From: Labilithrix sp.
GTDB taxonomy: Bacteria > Myxococcota_A > Polyangia > Polyangiales > Polyangiaceae
DNA: 64,000 nt
Assembly: GCA_019637195.1 (NCBI GenBank)
Contig: JAHBWA010000031.1
Coordinates: 1 to 64,000, forward strand
Reading direction: 5' to 3'
Under the pieces are notes generated by a model that saw nothing but the letters and a program-made list of their open reading frames with translations, did no database searches and was not told the DNA's origin. Both the position numbers and the translations under genes were made by a program. Shown in pieces: positions 29,793 to 38,771 of this stretch (position 1 is the stretch's first letter; every line of letters starts with the position of its first letter).

Positions 29793-30722
29793 TCAGGGCT
29801 TCGGGCCGATCTTCAGCTCGAAGGTGTTCGCGCCGAACGCCATCACCGGCTCGAAGGTGTACGGGGTCGTGTCGAAGACCCGCGGGGTGTACCCGACCGC
29901 GATCTGGTCCTGCCAGCGGAAGCTCTCGTGGACGTTGATCTCGAGGCTCACCTCGTGGTCGACGCCGATGTTCGGGTCGATCGCGATCTGGACCGGGAAG
30001 ACATAGAACGACTGCGGGCCCGAGGTGTCGAGCGTCAGCCCTCCGTTCGTGTTGACCGCCGGGACGGGGGCGTCCTCGCCTTCGAGGGTGCCGTAGGTCG
30101 TGCCGTTGGCGACGAACGAGTAGCGAAAGTATCCCTTGTCGCGCGCGGCGCCGTCGATGACGGCGCCGTCGGAGAGCGACTGCACGTTGTCGTACTGGCC
30201 GTCGACGCTCACGATCGAGTGCATCCGCGCCGGGACCGAGTAGCGGACGTACGCGACCCCCGCCTTCGCGACGGTGAAGACACCGGCCGGAAGCGTCTTC
30301 GCGACCACGCTCGCGACCTCGACCTTCCCGCCCGCGACGAGATCCGCCTCGACCGCGCTCGCGCCGTGGTCGAACACCTTCACCGGGCTCGCGTCCGTGG
30401 GCGAGCGCAGCAGGTAGAGGCTGCGGATGGCGACGGTCTGCTTCTTCGGCGTCGCCCCCGACCAGGGATCGGTGTGCGTGAACGGCGCGGTCGTACCGCT
30501 CAGCGCGATCGTGACCCGCGGACCGTCGACAGGCGGCTGGCTGCCGGTGGGTCCGTCTGAGCCTCCCTCGGTGCCCGGGGCGGGCGTCCCGCTCGAGCCC
30601 CCGCCGCTGCCTTCGGGGGCGGGCTGGTCGCCGGGAGGGACGATCTCCGACGTAGCCCCTCCGCAAGCGAAGAGCGTGACGAGCGCGAGCGGGGCGAGTG
30701 AAGAGACGCGAAGAGACGGCAT
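29793..30722 (-). CDS. Hypothetical lipoprotein (309 aa)
   Basis: The product has a signal peptide with lipobox LFAC (Cys20), a Gly/Ser/Pro linker and then a beta-rich domain from about residue 70 (VTIALSGTTAPFTHTDPW). GYFRYSFVANGTTYGTLEGE and HESFRWQDQIAVGYTPRVFDT near the end suggest a jelly-roll or carbohydrate-binding-like fold, but I cannot name it. The ATG at 30722 has the Shine-Dalgarno GAGG about 6 nt upstream on the minus strand. It probably shares a transcript with the gene at 30768-31493, 45 bp upstream. Confidence 0.75.
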   Translation of the reverse strand: MPSLRVSSLAPLALVTLFACGGATSEIVPPGDQPAPEGSGGGSSGTPAPGTEGGSDGPTGSQPPVDGPRVTIALSGTTAPFTHTDPWSGATPKKQTVAIRSLYLLRSPTDASPVKVFDHGASAVEADLVAGGKVEVASVVAKTLPAGVFTVAKAGVAYVRYSVPARMHSIVSVDGQYDNVQSLSDGAVIDGAARDKGYFRYSFVANGTTYGTLEGEDAPVPAVNTNGGLTLDTSGPQSFYVFPVQIAIDPNIGVDHEVSLEINVHESFRWQDQIAVGYTPRVFDTTPYTFEPVMAFGANTFELKIGPKP

Positions 30723-30767
30723 GACGTACCTCGTGGAAGAAGAACCGAAGGGGTGAGCAAAGCGAGC

Positions 30768-31493
30768 TCAGCGCGCGGCCTGCCGCGCGACGCCGGGCTC
30801 GGCGTGCGCGTTCGAGCCGTTCGAGAGCCAAAGGAAGAGACCGACCGCGGCGGAGACCGCGCCGAGGGAGACCGCGCCGATGCCGCCTGCGAGCACGCCG
30901 GTGCGGAAGCCCTTGCTGCCGACGTCCTCGCTCTCGAGGATCGGCGTCGCCGCGAGCGCGAGACCTCCGCCCGCCAGGGCGAGCAGACCTCCGGCGGTCG
31001 CGAGCACACCGACGACGCGGCCCGCGGACGATCCCATGCGCGCGTCGACGCGCACGCGGTCTCCGCCGCGCGGAAGGGCGAACGAGTCCGACGGCACGAG
31101 GCCGTCGCCGGCGACGCGGTAGGCGTAGCGCGGATCGAGACGCATCTGGCATGGCGCGACGCAAGCGTGCTCCCAGTGGCCCATCGAGAGCACGCCGGTC
31201 TCGAAGAGCGGCACCGCCGGGCTGCTCGTCGAGGCGCGACGCTCGAGCGTCGCGCGCGCGTCGTCGGCCGCGAGCTCGACGACGGGCGCGTCGGCGCTCG
31301 GCGCGGCGGCGGGCGGCCCGGGCGGCGCGACGACCTCCGCGGGAGGCGCAGGCGGCAGCCCGGGCGGCGCGACGACCTCCGCGGGAGGGGCGTGCTCACC
31401 CGGGAAAGGCGGCGGCGCGTCGGCGCGAGCGATGGAGGGGACGCCGAGCGCAGCGACGAGGGCGAGCGAGGCGAGCGACGCGGACCGGTGCAT
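30768..31493 (-). CDS. Hypothetical exported protein with two C-terminal transmembrane helices
   Basis: The 241 residues comprise a cleavable signal peptide (ALGVPSIARADA), a Pro-rich repeat (two copies of PPAEVVAPPG) and a small domain with a Cys pair (HACVAPCQMRLD). This is reminiscent of PEGA-like domains in myxobacterial proteins. A pair of Gly/Ala-rich helices follows (about 150-178 and 192-215). The ATG at 31493 has a Shine-Dalgarno (GGAGAG). It heads a probable two-gene transcript with the lipoprotein at 29793-30722. Confidence 0.75.
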   Translation of the reverse strand: MHRSASLASLALVAALGVPSIARADAPPPFPGEHAPPAEVVAPPGLPPAPPAEVVAPPGPPAAAPSADAPVVELAADDARATLERRASTSSPAVPLFETGVLSMGHWEHACVAPCQMRLDPRYAYRVAGDGLVPSDSFALPRGGDRVRVDARMGSSAGRVVGVLATAGGLLALAGGGLALAATPILESEDVGSKGFRTGVLAGGIGAVSLGAVSAAVGLFLWLSNGSNAHAEPGVARQAAR

Positions 31494-31829
31494 GGACTCT
31501 CCAAGGCGAAGGGCAAAAGAACGCTCGCGGCGAGGGCAAGGCCTCGCGCGAGCTCCCTGGTTGGGTGGCCCCGCCACGGACGCTTTATGAACCGCGCGCG
31601 CATTTTTCTTTCGAGCCGCCGGGCGCGGCCAGAACGCACGCGCGGCTCGCGCCCAACGCGCGCGGCGCTCCACCGCAACCTCCCGGTATTGCTGGAGCAG
31701 CTCGACCTGGTGCGCCCAGGGTCCCACCCCGCCGTCGTGAGCTCCTCCTTGGCTCGGTGAGAACGGGTCCGACGAACGAGCGTGCTTGACGCCCGACCCT
31801 CCTTTCAGCAAAAACGAGTCCTCCGAGCG
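31494..31829. other. 336-bp divergent intergenic region
   Basis: No gene is visible. A short AT-rich patch (TTTATGAACC at about 31584, TTTTTCTTTC near 31605) is the most likely promoter area for the minus-strand gene at 31493 or the plus-strand TPR gene. I could not assign -35/-10 elements with confidence. Confidence 0.4.
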
Positions 31830-32855
31830 ATGGATCAACTCTCCGCGCACCTCGACCGAGGCTGGGACCTCGCGCAAAAGGGCGACGCCGCCGGCGCGAG
31901 CGCCTGCGCCAAGCGCGCGCTCGAGATCGACCCCCAGTCGCCCGAGGTGCACAACCTTCTCGGGTACACGTCCGCGCTCTCGGGCGAGTCGGAGGAGGCG
32001 CTCGAGCACTACCGCCAGGCGATCGCGCTCGACGAGACCTACCTCGAGGCGATGCTCAACGCCGCCGAGGTCCTCATGCACCCGCTCGGCGAGTGGGACG
32101 AAGCCGTCGATCTGTGCGACGACGCGCTCGAGTACGCGGAGACGAAGGAGGAGACGGCCGACTGCTTGCTCCTCCGCGTCGACGCGCTCCTCGGGAAGGG
32201 CGACGTCGAGGAAGCGAAGAAGTGCATGGCACGCCTGCCCGACCCGCCGTTCGAGAACGGGAGCTACGTCTTCCTCATCGGGCGCGCGTACTACGAGCTC
32301 GGCGAGACGGAGAAGGCGGCGCCGTTCATCGAGGAGGCCGTCCGCACCGACCCCACCCACGCCGACGCCTACTACTACCTCGGGCTCCTGCGCGACGACG
32401 CGGGCGACACGCGCGGCGCGGTCGAGGCCTTCCTCCGCTCGCGCGCGCTCGACATGACGAAGCCGGCGCCGGCGTGGGCCCCCTCCCCGGACGCATTCGC
32501 GCAGCTCGTTCGCCGGGTCATCCAGGGGCTCGACGCGCTGCTCGCCCGGTGGGTGCGCGACGCCGACATCTACATCGTCGACGTCCCCGGCGCGGAGCTC
32601 GTCGTCGACGGCGTCGATCCGCGCGCGATGGTCATCCTCGACGCACGCACACCGGAGGAGGCCGCGGCCGCCGGCCTCGGCGACGCGTCCACGATGCAGG
32701 CGCGCCTCTTCATCTACCAGCGCAACGTCGAACGCGGCGCCGGCTCGGTCGCCGCGCTCGAGAGCGAGCTGTCGTCCGGCCTCGAGCGCGAGATCACCGC
32801 GGTCTTCCTCGATCGCGACAGCCCGACGCCGCCCGAGAAGCACCAGCTCAACTGA
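31830..32855 (+). CDS. TPR-repeat protein
   Basis: The 341-residue soluble protein has at least four tetratricopeptide repeats in residues 1-215. Examples are AQKGDAAGASACAKRALEIDPQSPEVHNLLGY, ALEHYRQAIALDETYLEAMLNAAEVL, YYELGETEKAAPFIEEAVRTDPTHADAYYYLGLL and AGDTRGAVEAFLRSRALD. A distinct alpha-beta C-terminus (about 235-341) contains ADIYIVDVPGAELVVDGVDPRAMVILDA and resembles the small zinc-less metallopeptidase-like domains often fused to TPRs in myxobacteria. The ATG at 31830 was chosen over an in-frame GTG at 31782 because the first TPR helix begins there. It precedes the DPP-IV gene by 33 bp and is probably in the same operon. Confidence 0.85.
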   Translation: MDQLSAHLDRGWDLAQKGDAAGASACAKRALEIDPQSPEVHNLLGYTSALSGESEEALEHYRQAIALDETYLEAMLNAAEVLMHPLGEWDEAVDLCDDALEYAETKEETADCLLLRVDALLGKGDVEEAKKCMARLPDPPFENGSYVFLIGRAYYELGETEKAAPFIEEAVRTDPTHADAYYYLGLLRDDAGDTRGAVEAFLRSRALDMTKPAPAWAPSPDAFAQLVRRVIQGLDALLARWVRDADIYIVDVPGAELVVDGVDPRAMVILDARTPEEAAAAGLGDASTMQARLFIYQRNVERGAGSVAALESELSSGLEREITAVFLDRDSPTPPEKHQLN

Positions 32856-32888
32856 AACGAGGCCGCGCGCCTCGAAAGGAGAACGACG

Positions 32889-35318
32889 ATGACGGCGACG
32901 CACTTTCGCTCGCTGGCGGCCGGAGCGCGGGCGCGCGGCGCCTCGGCGGGGCTGCTCGCGCTCGTCGCCGCGGCGAGCGCGTGCGGCGGCGCGGCGGACG
33001 CCTCGCGCACCACGTCGCGTCCGCTCCTCCGCGACATCCGCGCGCACGCTCCGGCGCCGGTGAAGATCGAGCGCGTCGAGATCGCCCCCACCAGCGCGAG
33101 CGCCGTCAACTTCGCGCGGATCGCGAAGTACCCCGAGCCCGGGTGGAACGTCCCTCGCCAGACGCAGCACGCCCCCGACGGCAAGACGCTCACGTTCCTC
33201 GCCAGCGAGGCGGGCGACGAGACGATGTCGCTCTTCGCGTTCGACGGCTCCACCGGCAAGACGGAGCTGCTCCTCCGCGCCAAGGATCTCGACGCCGGCG
33301 CGTCCGGCGCGGCGGCGCGCTCCCGCGAGGAGGAGCTCCGCCGCGAGCGGCAGCGTGACCGCAACGAGGGGATCACGAACCACCTCTGGGCGAAGCGGGC
33401 GAAGCTGCTCGTCCTGCCGCACGCCGGCGACGTCTTCGTGCGCGACTTCACGAGCGCGCCCGGCGCCGGGCCGGGCGCGGTCCGCCGGCTGACGAAGACG
33501 CCGGAGCCGGAGCTCGATCCCCGGCCGTGCGACACCGGTGAGCGGATCGCCTTCGTGCGGAGCGGCGAGCTGTTCTCGATCGACGTGGCGACCGGCAAGG
33601 AGACCCAGCTGACCAAGCCCGCGCCGGGCGTCACGCACGGGCTCTCGGACTTCGTCGCGCAGGAGGAGCTCGGCGAGCCGAGCGGCTTCTTCTGGTCACC
33701 GACGTGCGACCGCCTGGCCTACCTCGAGGTCGACGAGCGCCCCGTCGACGAGCTGCCGATCCTCGGCTACCGCGGCCAGCCTGACCTGATGATGCAGCGG
33801 TACCCGCGCGCGGGCGCGAAGAACCCGCTCGTGCGCGCCGGGATCGTCGACGTCGCCACGCGACGAACGACCTGGCTCGACTGGAAGTCCACGAAGACGG
33901 CCCCGGCGGGCGAGGCCGCGAGCGGCAAGGCCCCGACAGCCGCGGGCGGCAAGGCCGCGACCCCCGCGCCCGAGCGCTACCTCGGACGCTTCACCTGGAG
34001 CCCCGACGGCAAGGCGCTCTTCGTGCAATCGATGACGCGCGACCAGAAGCGCGTCGCCCTCGTCCGCGTCGACCCCGTCACGGGAGCGGCGACCGAGCTC
34101 GCGGTCGAGACGAGCCCGGCGTGGGTCTCGTTCTCCCCGGTGCGGATGCTCCAGCGGTCGGACGGCCTCGTCCTCGCGTCGAACCGGACCGGACGACGGC
34201 ACCTCGAGGTCCGCAGCAGGACCGACGGCGCGCTCGTGCGCGCGCTCACGAGCGGCGACTGGGACGTCGAGTCGATCTCCGGGATCGACGAGGCCGGCGG
34301 CCGGGTGCTCTTCACCGCCACGAAAGACGGCGCGCTCGAGCGGCACCTCTACGCCGCGCCTCTCGCGGCGGGCGGCGCGGGCGACGTCACCCGGCTCACC
34401 ACCGAGCGCGGCGTCCACTCGGTGAGGGTCGACGAGACGGGGACCACCTGGCTCGACGTCCACTCCGCGACCGATCGCCCGCCGCGCGCCGTCGTGGTGC
34501 GCGAGGGTCGCGTCGTCGGAGAGCTTCCGATCCCGCTCGACGCCGACGTCGCCGCGCTCGACCTCCGCCCGGTCGAGCACGTCACCGTGAAGGCCGCCGA
34601 CGGCGCCACCCTCCACGGCGCGCTCCTCCGCCCGCGGAAGATCACGGGTCGCCACCCGGCGATCGTCATGGTCTACGGCGGCCCCGAGGCGCAGCTCGTC
34701 TTCGACTCGTGGGCGCCGCGGCTGCTCTGGCAGCACCTCGCCGATCGCGGCTTCGTCGTCTTCCAGCTCGACAACCGCGGCTCGGGCGGACAGGGCCGCG
34801 CCTTCGCCCAGAAGGTCCACAAGCAGCTCGGCAAGCTCGAGCTCGAGGACCAGATCGCGGGCGCGTCGTTCCTCGCGAACCTGCCCTTCGTCGACGCCTC
34901 GCGCGTCGGCATCTACGGCCACAGCTACGGCGGCTTCATGGCGGCGCTCGCGATGCTCGACGGCAAGGGCGTGTTCCGCGCAGGCGTCGCCGGCGCGCCG
35001 GTCACCGACTGGCGCCTCTACGACACGGGCTACACCGAGCGCTACATGGAGACGCCCGAGGTGAACCCGGGCGGCTACGACGCCGCGGACCTGGCGAAGA
35101 AGGCCGCCGGGCTCACGGGGAAGCTGATGCTGTCCCACGCCCTGATGGACGAGAACGTGCACTTCGCGCACACCGCGCGCCTGATCGACGCGCTCATCGC
35201 GGCGAACCGGCCCTTCGATCTGCTCGTCTTGCCAGGCGAGCGCCACGGCCTGCGCGTGCCCGCCGTCCGGGCGTACGTCCCGGAGCGCGTCGCGCAGTTC
35301 TTCGCCGACAACCTGTGA
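32889..35318 (+). CDS. Dipeptidyl-peptidase IV-type serine peptidase (S9 family), exported
   Basis: The 809-residue enzyme has a lipoprotein-like signal (LVAAASAC), an eight-bladed propeller domain (about 60-560) and an S9 alpha/beta-hydrolase domain. The DPP-IV double-Glu motif (FVAQEELGE) in the propeller anchors substrate N-termini. The catalytic triad reads Ser679 in GHSYGG, Asp754 in MDENVHF and His786 in GERHGL. It would release N-terminal dipeptides, often X-Pro, from peptides outside the cytoplasm, fitting a predatory or proteolytic lifestyle. A Lys/Ala/Gly-rich loop (about 335-355) is an insertion between blades. The ATG has the Shine-Dalgarno AAAGGAG. Confidence 0.94.
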   Translation: MTATHFRSLAAGARARGASAGLLALVAAASACGGAADASRTTSRPLLRDIRAHAPAPVKIERVEIAPTSASAVNFARIAKYPEPGWNVPRQTQHAPDGKTLTFLASEAGDETMSLFAFDGSTGKTELLLRAKDLDAGASGAAARSREEELRRERQRDRNEGITNHLWAKRAKLLVLPHAGDVFVRDFTSAPGAGPGAVRRLTKTPEPELDPRPCDTGERIAFVRSGELFSIDVATGKETQLTKPAPGVTHGLSDFVAQEELGEPSGFFWSPTCDRLAYLEVDERPVDELPILGYRGQPDLMMQRYPRAGAKNPLVRAGIVDVATRRTTWLDWKSTKTAPAGEAASGKAPTAAGGKAATPAPERYLGRFTWSPDGKALFVQSMTRDQKRVALVRVDPVTGAATELAVETSPAWVSFSPVRMLQRSDGLVLASNRTGRRHLEVRSRTDGALVRALTSGDWDVESISGIDEAGGRVLFTATKDGALERHLYAAPLAAGGAGDVTRLTTERGVHSVRVDETGTTWLDVHSATDRPPRAVVVREGRVVGELPIPLDADVAALDLRPVEHVTVKAADGATLHGALLRPRKITGRHPAIVMVYGGPEAQLVFDSWAPRLLWQHLADRGFVVFQLDNRGSGGQGRAFAQKVHKQLGKLELEDQIAGASFLANLPFVDASRVGIYGHSYGGFMAALAMLDGKGVFRAGVAGAPVTDWRLYDTGYTERYMETPEVNPGGYDAADLAKKAAGLTGKLMLSHALMDENVHFAHTARLIDALIAANRPFDLLVLPGERHGLRVPAVRAYVPERVAQFFADNL

Positions 35319-35346
35319 CGGCCGCGCGACGGCGAGGCCGCGCGCG

Positions 35347-36870
35347 TCAGTGCCAGGTGCCGACGCCGACGCCGACGTTCTGGTAGCGGTCCGCGACGTC
35401 GAGGAACATGCTCACGCGCCACTGGTGGTCCGGGAAGAGCCCGAAGACACTCCACTGGAGGACGCGCACGTCGAAGCCGAGCGTGAAGTGCTGTCGCGCG
35501 CGCCCGTCGCGGAAGCGCGACGGCTCGAGGTAGACGCCGGCGCGCGTCTTGAGGAGGTTCGGCACGGCCTCGCTCTCGACCGCGAGGCGCGGCGCGACGC
35601 TCACGCGCGAGCCGACGAGCTCGCGCCGCTGGTCGATGAACCCCTCGAGGGCGACCGCCTCCGCGCTCGCGCCGGTCACGAGCACGCTCGCGAGGAGGAG
35701 CACGTGCTCGCGCGGCCAGTTCAGGTAGCGCGCCTTCCGCTCGTCGTGGAGGCGACGCTCCACCTCAGCGAGCTCGGCGTCCTCGACCTCGCGCGCCGCG
35801 GCCTCCTCGCGCGCCATCTGCGTGAGCCGCCGCGCGCGGAGACCGCGATCTCTGGGCGTCGACGACGGCATCGCCGCGATCTCCACCTGCCGCGCGGCGA
35901 GGCGCGACGCGCGACGTTCGCGCACGATCCGCTCGCGCTCGCGCTGCTGCTCGATGGGGTCGATCCACTGCGGGTTGAGCGGCCGCGGCCCGAGCTGATA
36001 CGCGATGCCGGTCTCGATCTCCCAGGGCTGCACGATCCTGTCCGGGACGATGAAGGTGGGGCCCGCGCGGCGGATGACCGCGCCGCTCGCCTGCTCCTCG
36101 CGGATCAGGTTCGCGAGGCTGAACGAGCTCGCGGAGACGGGCGCCCGCGCCGTGAGGCCGACCCGCCACGGCTTCCCCTCGGGCTTCACGATGAGCCCCG
36201 CCTGCGGGCCGACGCCGAACATCGAGATGACGCCCGCGTCTTCGCTTCCGACCTCGTTGATGTCGACGTACGCCATGCGCACCCCGGCGCCGACGCAGAG
36301 CTGGTTGTTCAAGAAGCCGTAGGCGCCGACCGCGTGGATGCGGGTCAGGCCGACCGACAGGCCCGGCTGCTCGCTGGCTTGACCGGCGACGTCGTAGCGG
36401 AGCATGTCGGCCGTGACCGTCATGCCCACGTTGCCGAGCTGCCCCCAGAGCCCGGCGTTGAGGTAGAGGAAGCGATCGGTCGTCTCGACCGTGGAGCGCC
36501 GGGCGAGGCCGAGCCGGCGGTTGCGCTCGATCTGCTGCTCGATCCCCTTCTCGCCGCGGTTGTTGAAATCGGTCCCGCCGTAGGCGCCGGGGAACGCGAT
36601 GCCGGCGGTCGGCTCCCACTCGAAGTGATCGAGGCTGTGCGCCTCGCGCACGGCCGGCGCCGCCGCGTTGTTGTAGACGCCCTCGAGCGACTGCGCCGTC
36701 GCGGTCGTCGCGCCGGCGAGGCCGGTGATGCGGCCCGGCGCGAGCAGCGGCCCCTGGAACAGCTCGAGGGCGTAGTCGTTCCTCTCGATCGCGCGGGCCT
36801 CGTCGGCCGCGGCGATCCGCGAGAGCGCCGTCGTCGCGACGAACGACGCGAGCGCGACGGCGCGCGTCAG
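35347..36870 (-). CDS. Outer-membrane beta-barrel-like protein (FadL/OmpP1-like), probable CTG start
   Basis: The 507-residue product has a signal peptide ([25 protein letters not shown]) followed by alternating beta strands. Examples are [46 protein letters not shown] and an aromatic C-terminal strand ending [10 protein letters not shown] charged coiled segment (about 325-400, [19 protein letters not shown] ... [16 protein letters not shown]) interrupts the barrel. No ATG, GTG or TTG precedes the signal peptide at a usable distance; the frame has a CTG at 36868-36870 that overlaps the upstream TGA as CTGA. I therefore propose a CTG start coupled to the regulator gene. Family assignment is tentative. 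Confidence 0.72.
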   Translation of the reverse strand: MTRAVALASFVATTALSRIAAADEARAIERNDYALELFQGPLLAPGRITGLAGATTATAQSLEGVYNNAAAPAVREAHSLDHFEWEPTAGIAFPGAYGGTDFNNRGEKGIEQQIERNRRLGLARRSTVETTDRFLYLNAGLWGQLGNVGMTVTADMLRYDVAGQASEQPGLSVGLTRIHAVGAYGFLNNQLCVGAGVRMAYVDINEVGSEDAGVISMFGVGPQAGLIVKPEGKPWRVGLTARAPVSASSFSLANLIREEQASGAVIRRAGPTFIVPDRIVQPWEIETGIAYQLGPRPLNPQWIDPIEQQRERERIVRERRASRLAARQVEIAAMPSSTPRDRGLRARRLTQMAREEAAAREVEDAELAEVERRLHDERKARYLNWPREHVLLLASVLVTGASAEAVALEGFIDQRRELVGSRVSVAPRLAVESEAVPNLLKTRAGVYLEPSRFRDGRARQHFTLGFDVRVLQWSVFGLFPDHQWRVSMFLDVADRYQNVGVGVGTWH

Positions 36871-37538
36871 TCGCGCGACGGCGGCGCCTGGCGCAGCAAG
36901 AAGCGCACGAGCGGCTCCGCGTCGATCTTCGCGGTCGCGAGGAGCGTCTCGACGAGGCGCTTGCCGAGGCGCGCGAGCTCGAGGAGCTGTTTGATGCGCT
37001 CGTACTGCAGCTCGGCGCGCGCGCGCGTCTTCGGGTCGGTCGAGTGCCGGAGCTTCGAGACGTCCGCCAGCGCCTCCTCGAACGACTCGATGGCCATCAC
37101 GATCTCCGTCTTCTCGCGCTCGCTGAAGACGCGGGAGATCATCCGCCAAAGCTGCACCTCCGCCGCGTAGAAGTCCTTGCGCTCACCCTGCACCCAGACC
37201 TTCCGCACGACCCCCCAGCGCGCGAGCTCGTTCAGCGTCATGCTGACGGCGCCGCTCGAGAGCTTCAGCGCCTGGCGCAGATCCTCGGCGCTGAGCGGCT
37301 CCGGCGAGAGGTAGAGGACCGCCCAGATGCGCCCCATGTTCCGCTTGAAGCCCCAGAACTCGATGAGACGGCCGACCACGTCGCTCACCGCGGCTTCGCT
37401 CGGCCATAGCGTGTACCTCTCCTTGCCCACGGCGCCGCTCTCGCCCTCCGTGTAGGCCGGATCGGACGGCTCACGCAAGGCGTCGCGCGCGCTGCCGCGC
37501 CCGTCCGCTGCAGCAGGGAGCCGCGCCTCGCCGCTCAC
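36867..37538 (-). CDS. GbsR/MarR-family transcriptional regulator
   Basis: The 223-residue protein contains a winged helix-turn-helix (residues about 50-125) of the GbsR/MarR type. It reads GFKRNMGRIWAVLYLSPEPLSAEDL, then LSSGAVSMTLNELARWGVVRKVW (recognition helix and wing) and GERKDFYAAE. A C-terminal coiled dimerisation region follows. GbsR-type proteins often regulate osmoprotectant or membrane-related genes. Here the neighbours are a prenyl synthase and an outer-membrane protein, so it may control this operon itself. The GTG start overlaps the prenyl synthase stop (GTGA), and its own stop overlaps the next gene. Confidence 0.9.
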   Translation of the reverse strand: MSGEARLPAAADGRGSARDALREPSDPAYTEGESGAVGKERYTLWPSEAAVSDVVGRLIEFWGFKRNMGRIWAVLYLSPEPLSAEDLRQALKLSSGAVSMTLNELARWGVVRKVWVQGERKDFYAAEVQLWRMISRVFSEREKTEIVMAIESFEEALADVSKLRHSTDPKTRARAELQYERIKQLLELARLGKRLVETLLATAKIDAEPLVRFLLRQAPPSRD

Positions 37539-38584
37539 GAGACGCGCGCGGCGAGCCCGCGAGCGACGTCCGCGAGCGCCTCGCTCGCGGAGCAGCGCGG
37601 GACGATGGCGAGCTCGGCGAGCGCGCGGGTGGTCTCGCCTCGCGCGAGCTCGCGGACGCGCTCGCACGCGCCGGACTCGCGCACGAACAGCCCGAGCTCG
37701 CGGGCCGCCGCCTCGTCGCCCTCGCGCACGCGCGCGACGAGCCCGCTCACCGACGCGCCGCCGGCGCCGGCGGCCGCGCGGATCAGCGGGAGCGTCAGCT
37801 TGCCTTCGGCGAGGTCGGCGAAGAGCGTCTTGCCCGTGCGCGCGGCGTCGCCGTCGTAGTCGAGCAGATCGTCCACGAGCTGGAAGGCCACGCCGATGGA
37901 GGAGCCGAAGCGCCCGAGCGCGTCGATCGCCGCCTCGCCCGCGCCGCCGGTGCGCGCGCCGGCGCGCAGCGCCCACTCGAAGAGGGAGGCCGTCTTGCCT
38001 CGGACGATCTCGAAGTACGTCGCCTCGTCGAGCGACACCGCGACGCGCCCGCGGAGCTGGATGATCTCGCCGTCGACGAGCCGACCGAGCGTCGCCACGA
38101 GCTCGGTCCACGTCACCTTGTCGTCCGCGCCGGCGCCCGCGCTCGCCAGGCGGAGCGCCTCGACGAGGAGCATGTCGCCGGCGAGGACGCTGACGGCGTT
38201 GCCCCAGACGCGCCGCGAGGTGGGGCGGCCGCGCCGCTGATCACCGTCGTCGATGACGTCGTCGTGGAGGAGCGTCGCCATGTGGACGAGCTCGGCGGCC
38301 GCGCCGAGGTCGCGGGCGCGCGCGTCGATCGTCCCGAAGCACGCGGTCGCGAGGAGCAGCCCGAGCGGGCGCACCCGCTTGCCGCCGGCGTCGAAGAGGT
38401 GCGCCGCCGACTCGACGCCGGGCGACACGCCGCCGGCGATGCGCGCGCACACGAGATCCTCGATCTCGCCCATCTCGCGCGCGACGAGCGCGCGGACGTC
38501 GGCGACACGGGCGGCCGGCAGCTCGCCGACGCGCTCGGGTGCCGCGGTCTCTTGAAGCACAGGGAGGGCGGTCGCCAAGGTCAT
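37535..38584 (-). CDS. Polyprenyl (trans-isoprenyl) diphosphate synthase
   Basis: The 349-residue cytosolic enzyme condenses isopentenyl diphosphate with an allylic diphosphate. Both Asp-rich motifs are present: LLHDDVIDDGDQRRGRPT (first) and FQLVDDLLDYDGD (second). GGKRVRPLG provides the IPP-binding Lys and Arg. Chain length cannot be fixed from the sequence; octaprenyl-type quinone-side-chain synthases look similar. The start is placed at the ATG at 38584, although a TTG at 38635 is in frame. The message starts from a sigma-70-like promoter (38668-38696, minus) about 75 nt upstream, across a 52-bp dyad. It leads a three-gene operon with 4-nt overlaps. Confidence 0.93.
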   Translation of the reverse strand: MTLATALPVLQETAAPERVGELPAARVADVRALVAREMGEIEDLVCARIAGGVSPGVESAAHLFDAGGKRVRPLGLLLATACFGTIDARARDLGAAAELVHMATLLHDDVIDDGDQRRGRPTSRRVWGNAVSVLAGDMLLVEALRLASAGAGADDKVTWTELVATLGRLVDGEIIQLRGRVAVSLDEATYFEIVRGKTASLFEWALRAGARTGGAGEAAIDALGRFGSSIGVAFQLVDDLLDYDGDAARTGKTLFADLAEGKLTLPLIRAAAGAGGASVSGLVARVREGDEAAARELGLFVRESGACERVRELARGETTRALAELAIVPRCSASEALADVARGLAARVS

Positions 38585-38601
38585 GAGTTCGCCGGCCGTT
38601 G

Positions 38602-38653
38602 CTTGAAATTCCTTTACAATCGAGCACTTGCTCAATCGTTACGGAACTTTCAA
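38602..38653 (-). promoter_or_regulatory. 52-bp imperfect dyad in the leader of the prenyl synthase operon
   Basis: The centre is GAGCA-CT-TGCTC (38622-38633). Moving out, TTGAAATTCC (left) matches GGAACTTTCAA (right), with about 14 of 18 bases paired between. It lies between the promoter and the ATG, so it could be an operator for the operon's own MarR-type regulator or an mRNA hairpin. Confidence 0.6.
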
Positions 38654-38667
38654 AAACATTTGAACGA

Positions 38668-38696
38668 ACTATGCGGGCAAGTCCGAGCGGGGTCAA
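38668..38696 (-). promoter_or_regulatory. Sigma-70-type promoter of the prenyl synthase operon
   Basis: On the minus strand TTGACC (38691-38696), a 17-bp spacer, then CATAGT (38668-38673). This is the best -35/-10 pair in the window and sits in an unusually AT-rich stretch. Confidence 0.65.
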
Positions 38697-38698
38697 GC

Positions 38699-38727
38699 CT
38701 CGCGCGGCGGGCACGCCGCCGCGCGAG
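38699..38727 (-). terminator. 12-bp perfect GC-rich hairpin between the SDR gene and the prenyl synthase promoter
   Basis: CTCGCGCGGCGG (38699-38710), loop GCACG, CCGCCGCGCGAG (38716-38727). It lies 45 nt past the SDR stop codon on the minus strand and directly before the next promoter. There is no U-tract, but the position fits a transcription barrier. Confidence 0.5.
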
Positions 38728-38771
38728 CACCGGGGGTCTCGCGCGGGACGGCACGCGGAGCGCCGACGCGC

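Noticed and set aside
36867..38111. 414-codon fusion of the regulator with an upstream region
   Set aside because: The upstream part is the shadow of the prenyl synthase gene. The GTG at 37538, overlapping its stop, is the natural start.
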